This document shows positions 33,001 to 38,222 of a stretch of 38,222 nucleotides of DNA, piece by piece. The stretch covers positions 1-38,222 of the forward strand of contig JADGJL010000134.1 in NCBI GenBank assembly GCA_027600665.1, given 5' to 3'. The position numbers and the translations under genes were made by a program. The stretch comes from Irineochytrium annulatum (taxonomy: Eukaryota > Chytridiomycota > Chytridiomycetes > Chytridiales > Chytridiaceae). Each line of letters opens with the position of its first letter. Position 1 is the stretch's first letter. The notes beneath the pieces are model-generated. The model made no database searches and was not told the DNA's origin. It was given only the letters and a program-made list of their open reading frames with translations.

Positions 33001-35624
33001 GCTGCTTATGATTAAAGGACTGCATAAGGCACTTCGGCCGTTTTTGTTGAGGAGGTTAAAGAAGGACGTCGAATCCGAGTTGCCCGATAAGGTCGAAACT
33101 ATTATTAAGTGTCCGATGAGTGCGCTGCAAAGGAAGATAACTGAACACGTCAAAGTCGAGAAGACGATCGGCCCGTTCGAGATCAAGTAAGTCTGGACTT
33201 TTCACTATTATCTGACTGTTTTTTCAGGGGAACGAAAACGTTGAGCAATATCGTTATGCAATTCCGAAAGATCTGCAACCACCCATTTGTTTTCCCCGAA
33301 GTCGAGGATGCCGTGAATCCTGGGGAGACGATGACGAATGATATGATATATCGTGTCTCCGGGAAGTTCGAACTTCTCGACCGGATTCTGCCAAAACTGT
33401 TCAAAACGGGCCATCGGGTTCTTATGTTTTTCCAGATGACACAGGTGAGCGTGTGGCATATTTGGGGAACAGTGCTAAACGTGCGACATCTAGGTCATGG
33501 ATATTATCGAGGACTTCTTTCGTTACCGGGATTGGAAGTTTCTTCGAATGGATGGAAACATTAAGTCGGAAGATCGGGGCGCTTTGTTGAAAGATTTCAA
33601 CGATAAGAACAGTGACTATAATTTGTTCATTCTTTCTACAAGGGCTGGAGGGTTGGGATTGAACTTGCAAACGGCCGACACCGTTATTATCTTCGATTCT
33701 GATTGGTAAGTTGCGCATTGTGAAACGAATTTGGTTGTACTCAGAGTCGTCTGCAGGAACCCCCATCAGGACTTGCAGGCACAGGATCGCGCCCACCGTA
33801 TCGGTCAAACGAAGGAGGTCCGGATTCTGCGGTTAATAACCACGAATTCGATTGAAGAGCATATTCTGGCAAAGGCGCAGCAGAAGTTGGCTTTGGATGG
33901 GAAGGTTATTCAAGCCGGGAAGTTCGATCAAAAGACCTCAGATAAAGAACGTGAGGAACTTTTGCGATTGCTGTTTGAGAAAGAGGAGACAAAGGAGGGC
34001 GACGAGGAGGAGGAGAATCCCGAATTAACCGACGAGCAGCTTAATGAGGTCCTAATACGCAAGTTTGCATGTCGAGTTTAACAAAAATTCAGATTTTGGC
34101 GCGGGGCGCTCACGAAGTCGAGATCTTCGCGGAATTGGACCGGGAACGCGCTGAGGACGAGAAAGCGAGGGGATGTCCTCCGCGTCTTTTCACGGAGGCG
34201 GAGCTGCCGGAATGCTATCAGATCGACTTTAGCAAAGTAAAGCCGAAAGAACTGTCGTCCGTTGCGGCGGGCCCGCGTGAGCGGAAAAATGTATGCCTTC
34301 TGTTCGCAACGTTGGAATAATTGAGACTTTCTAGGTTCGTTACGACGAGGTATTGACGGAGGATCAGTGGCTCGAGGCCGTAGAAGAAGGGAATTTGAAT
34401 GACATCATGCAGTCCAAGTCTGCTGAGGTCCCACGACGGGCGCGGAGGTCATATAAGATCGCGGAGGAGGAAGAGGAGGACCAGTTCGTGAAAGCTGACG
34501 AAGAGGAAGAAGAGGACGACTTTCAGGGAGACGATGCTGGGGAAGGAGAGCCGGCTAAGAAGCGGCGGGGTCGCCCGCCTAAAGGCGGCCCAAAATTGGG
34601 AAAGCGCGCGCCTGCGAAATCGGAGACGCCGAAGAACACGGGGAAGCGGCGCGGCCGGAAGGCGAAGGCTAAAGAGGATCCGGAGGACATAATGGAAGAG
34701 GAACCGGTCCGCAAGAGGAATAAGAAGGCACACAACGGCGATAAATTGTCGCCAGCCTCCCGCACAGACCTGAGGAAACGCTTTAGGGCCGTTTTGGACG
34801 CTGTGAGCCAATTGATGACAACAAGACCTGACGGGTGCGTGAACCGTGCTTAAATTGAGTCTACGCAGTTGCTGATATTATCACTTGTCAGGACCCGTCG
34901 ATTGCGGGCGGAACAATTTCAGGTGTTGCCTAGTCGAAAACATTTCAGGGATTATTTTGAGGTGATCGACGATCCAATATGCTTGGAGGATATCGAGTTG
35001 AAGACTCAGGGCCAGGAGTATGAGTCGCTTGCGGATCTCGAAAGGGACTTGGACAAAATGTTTGATAACGCTCGAACCTATAATCAGGAAGGGAGCGAGA
35101 TAGTTAATGACGCCGACGAACTTCAAAGGTTGGCAGATGCTAATCATACTTCTTCTAAAAGCGTTTGTAGTACTGCAAAGGCCACAATTGCTCGGCTTTC
35201 CAGAGCAGGAGGAGACTCTAGTGGCCAGCAAAGCCCAGAGAGCTCCCCGACAAAAGAGTCGCCCCCGTCCCTTCCTCGCGCGTTACTGGGAGGAAGAAAG
35301 CGTCGAAGGCTACCGTCAGATGATGAGGAGGAGGAGGAGGAGACGTATTCGAGGCCTCCAGTGCCCACAGCACGGAGGCGCTCGGCGGCAGCGCCGTCGG
35401 TAGCTTCTCCCGGCGGTGCTCCGTCAGCGTCTGGGGCGAAGGGTGCGACGCCGTCAAGGCCGATGGCGAAGCGGACACGGGTGGAGTTGCCGTTTGCGAA
35501 GCAGAATTTGCCACGGATGAGGATTCGGCGAAGGGAACCGGGCGAGGATGGTTCGAAGATTAACATGGAGGATGGCGAAATGGGGGAGGACAAGGACTAT
35601 GAGGATGGAGAGATCATGGATTGA
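30035..35624 (+). CDS. SNF2: SWI/SNF or RSC chromatin-remodeling ATPase (SNF2/STH1/BRG1 type)
   Basis: Catalytic ATPase that slides or ejects nucleosomes. Ten exons (30035-30283, 30342-30991, 31033-32803, 32852-33186, 33228-33444, 33494-33705, 33757-34048, 34093-34290, 34335-34834, 34892-35624) join to about 1718 aa. Domains in order: Gln-rich N-terminus; QLQ ([19 protein letters not shown], about 220); HSA ([19 protein letters not shown], about 510-585), which binds actin-related proteins; helicase N-lobe ([14 protein letters not shown], about 750, and [11 protein letters not shown], about 855); C-lobe ([38 protein letters not shown]); SnAC region ([33 protein letters not shown]); AT-hook ([11 protein letters not shown], about 1383); and a bromodomain ([36 protein letters not shown]) with the acetyl-lysine-binding Asn of YN. 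An in-frame intron-like segment sits at 35129-35170. SNF2 and STH1 cannot be told apart here. Confidence 0.96.
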
Positions 35625-36449
35625 TCGTACATAAACGCATGCTGCCAAGTCTAACAGTGATTTCCAACAATCTTTTTGCCGTTGATGTGCAACAAATACC
35701 AATACATACACACTCGCTATTTACATTGGTTCAAGCAAGTGACTGAAGAATGCGAGTTCAGCTAAACTTCAAGCTATGAGCACAGACAGATAAATCGCAT
35801 TTCGACAATTTGCCTGCAGGTCGCAGTGGTCAGGTGGCCGCCTTGGGTTGACCTCTGCGCATGGCGACAGTACAGCAAAAGCTGATATGCAAGGTCAGCC
35901 GACCTCATCAATTATACACAAAGGGACAGCGCTTCCTGGGCAAGAACGAAACTAATAACAGGGGGATCGGAACCAGAACAAGCAACTACAAAAGACACAC
36001 TCAACACGAATGGAGTAAAATGGAGAATCCAGATGAGGGTAAAAAAAAAAAGTCCCTAGGAATAACACTTGCCATCCACATGCCGATGTGCCGCATCTGC
36101 TTAATCAAGTTGGAACCCTGGCGAACATAAAGCTGGAGATGGGAAGTTTGTGTCATATGGAGTTATAGCTCTGGCATTGCGCTTTGTTGCGTCCGAAGGA
36201 AGTCAGAAGGCATTTGGTTTAGTAATTATATTTAAAAAGTTTAATGCCACGATCGCGACCATCCGCTAGAGTACACTTGTCGCTGCACGGGGCTGTCGCG
36301 TAAACCATCCTAGGAAATTTGACCGCCGATTTGCTGTCAAGGCAGCAACCACAATACGTTGTAAATCCCCCATAGTGGTCATCCATCATCTCCCCCGTCT
36401 CCTCTCCCGCTTCACCGTCATCCGCATTCTCCGCCAACAACCTCACAAG
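35625..36449. other. intergenic region between remodeler and secreted-protein gene
   Basis: About 0.8 kb between two genes in the same direction. It should hold the remodeler 3' UTR and the promoter of the secreted protein. The strip just before 36450 is pyrimidine-rich (ctcccccgtctcctctcccgcttcacc in pieces), a common feature of highly expressed fungal promoters. A run of ten A lies near 36040. The open frames here (for example 35861-36130) show no family likeness. Confidence 0.45.
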
Positions 36450-38196
36450 ATGATCTCGAAGCTGACGAACCTCGCGGCGGCCGCCGCCCTCCTGTCCTCC
36501 GGCGCTGTCGCTCAGAGCTGTCCCTTTTTGGACCCGAACGCGGCACCTATCACTTACACGACTAGCAGCTTCCTTTACAAGGGTCAGGCGGCATGGTGAG
36601 CAGCTGAGGTCAATGGAGAACGACTGGAGGGTGATGGGGTTGGTTGAAAGGAATGGGCAGCGACGTGCAGCGGGGCGGAAAAGAGGCAGGAGTTTGGAGA
36701 GTGCGGACTGTTAAGGAGGACGAGACGGCACAGTTAGTTATGACGATGGGAGATAATGAAGCTGGAGGAGCGATGGCAGACCACGAAAGGAGTGTTCAGG
36801 ACCTGGCCTTATGCCCTCCGACACCTTGCTCCTCTTTACAATCACTAACCCATCTCTTACTTGAAGGTGTTACAACATGGGTGAGGTGATTACGAGCGAA
36901 ATCGGTGCCGTCCCAGCAAACTACGCGATCCAACCCGTTAACAGTAAGGGTGAGGTTGTCGGAGGGCTCATCTTCGACTCGACCCCTTGTGATGCCGGAT
37001 CTTCCCCGCTCTACATCCAGCTGAGGATCGTTGTTCCCGATGGGACGCCCGCAGACTTTGTAAGTTTTCATGAGGCAACGTGGCTGTTATTTACATTCAT
37101 ATGTTCGCCACCTAGTACACGAACTACACGGGCGCGAACGCGACCGGTGACGTATTCGACAACAAGGACGGCGCTTTCAACCTCGTCATCGTTCCCGTCG
37201 GGTCTATCATCAAGGACACGTCCGGCGGCAGCAACGACATGACCACGCCGCAGGTGGGATGGTACAACGGGCAACCCGTGTACTACTTCTCCTTTGGCTC
37301 GGTTCCGTTCTTTACGGACAACACCTACGCCTGGGCCGGCACCGGCAAGGACATCACGGTCGTCATCGACTCCGCCAACGGTGGCGCCGCGACCGTCGGC
37401 TCGGCCCAGCTCTTGGACGTCACCCACGGCGACCGCGGCTACACGGGTTTCTACTCCAAGTACTCGTACGAGATCACCTCGGCCACTGCGGCGCCGACCT
37501 CCGCTGATGCCATCGGTTCCGCCGCGGCCCTGTTGACCGGCGCGCCGATTCTCAACTGCCCGTTCTCAAGCTTAACCATTGCCGGGTCGGCTCTCAGCAC
37601 GTTCTCGGCCAGCTCGGCGTCCACGGCCGCGAGCGCTTCGAGCCTGGGTTTCGCGTCAAACCCCAACGCCGTTGGGTTGACCAACTTCGGTGCTGTCATC
37701 GTCCCGGCTTACATCTCGCTTCGTGAGTTATTTAATGCGCTGAGTGAAGGAGAATTAAAATACTGATGGTGCAATCTTTTTTTATAGAGAACACGCTCCA
37801 GAGCATCTACCCAGACTCGATGAAGGCGCTCCAGAGCTGCACGGCCGTCGTCAAGGGCAGGGACCTCACTAACCTCCGCAGCTTTGGTGAGAGAACTTTG
37901 CCTCAACCTGAGATGGCTCTGCTAACGACTATATCATTGCAGTGACCAAGGCGCAAAACTGGGCCCAAACTATCGCCGTCACGCTCCAGCAGTCCTACAC
38001 CGGTGGCTACGGCCAGCAGAACGTCCTCAACCACGCCTGTGAGTAATCTTCTTTTCTCCCTTTCTTCCTTATATCAACACTAATCGTCTCCTCCTTGTCC
38101 GCAGACCACGAGATGCAGGTCAACGTCGCGAAGATCACCAAGATCGTCACGAAGATCAGGCACTCGGGGAAGACCAAGGCTTGCCTTGGGTACTAA
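36450..38196 (+). CDS. secreted orphan protein
   Basis: Six exons (36450-36595, 36867-37059, 37116-37722, 37788-37886, 37943-38038, 38105-38196) join to 410 aa. The first 21 residues are a clean signal peptide (MISKLTNLAAAAALLSSGAVA, with likely cleavage before Gln22). The mature part has few charges, is rich in Ala, Ser, Thr and Gly, and carries scattered Cys (QSCPFLDPNA, WCYNMGEV, TPCDAG, ILNCPF, LQSCTAV, KACLGY) that could form disulfides. A Gly/Tyr/Phe-rich middle (YYFSFGSVPFFTDNTYAWAG) suggests a beta-rich fold. No transmembrane span or GPI-type tail is evident. Codon use is strongly C-ending in exon 3, and the promoter is pyrimidine-rich, both hints of high expression. The first intron is 271 nt, longer than its neighbours. 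I do not recognise the family. Confidence 0.85.
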
Positions 38197-38222
38197 GTTA
38201 TCGTCGGGGTGGGGGTTCGGGG

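Overview
The window reads as nuclear DNA of an early-diverging fungus, most likely a zoosporic (chytrid-like) lineage. Almost every gene is cut by very short GT-AG introns (28-60 nt is typical) with a CTAAC/CTGAC/CTAAT-like branch site close to the acceptor. Genes are packed tightly on both strands. The protein set mixes fungal forms (a Rex3-type exonuclease with an N-terminal CCCH finger, COQ6, prohibitin 2, a QLQ-HSA-SNF2-bromodomain ATPase) with genes that most yeasts and mushrooms have lost: a mitochondrial calcium uniporter and a full-length ADCY10-type soluble adenylyl cyclase. The lineage assignment is an inference from gene content. I joined exons by hand; in each multi-exon model the summed length is a multiple of three and reading frame and family motifs continue across each junction.

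Layout. 47-1438 (-) is an orphan low-complexity protein. 2051-7328 (-) is a 13-exon soluble adenylyl cyclase/AAA-like ATPase/helical-repeat protein. 7845-9206 (+) is a quinone-oxidoreductase-like MDR enzyme. 9704-12708 (-) is an LCAT-like lipase with a large repeat-bearing insertion and a collagen-like tail. About 1.7 kb without a convincing gene follows. 14403-17039 (-) is a BRAP-like RING/UBP-finger E3. 17087-19740 (-) is a PPR-like mitochondrial protein. 19826-21010 (+) is prohibitin 2. 21216-22081 (+) is Rab7. 22346-23171 (-) is mitochondrial ribosomal protein uL4m. 23363-25060 (-) is COQ6. 25204-27275 (+) is a Rex3-like exonuclease. 27371-28518 (-) is an EF-hand protein with a CAP-Gly domain lying between its EF-hand 3 and its C-terminal segment. 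28720-29862 (-) is MCU. 30035-35624 (+) is a SNF2/STH1-type remodeler. 36450-38196 (+) is a secreted orphan protein.

Themes. Five genes between 17 and 30 kb encode mitochondrial proteins (PPR, PHB2, uL4m, COQ6, MCU), and three of them share very short divergent promoter regions with a neighbour. Three products touch Ca2+/second-messenger biology: the soluble cyclase, MCU, and the EF-hand/CAP-Gly protein lying directly downstream of MCU. The most unusual item is the EF-hand/CAP-Gly architecture, which would link a probably N-myristoylated, Ca2+-sensing protein to microtubule ends. The soluble cyclase is also notable: its C1 metal-binding aspartates are intact, but the C2 transition-state asparagine position carries isoleucine. 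No CRISPR array, transposon, rRNA or tRNA gene was recognised.
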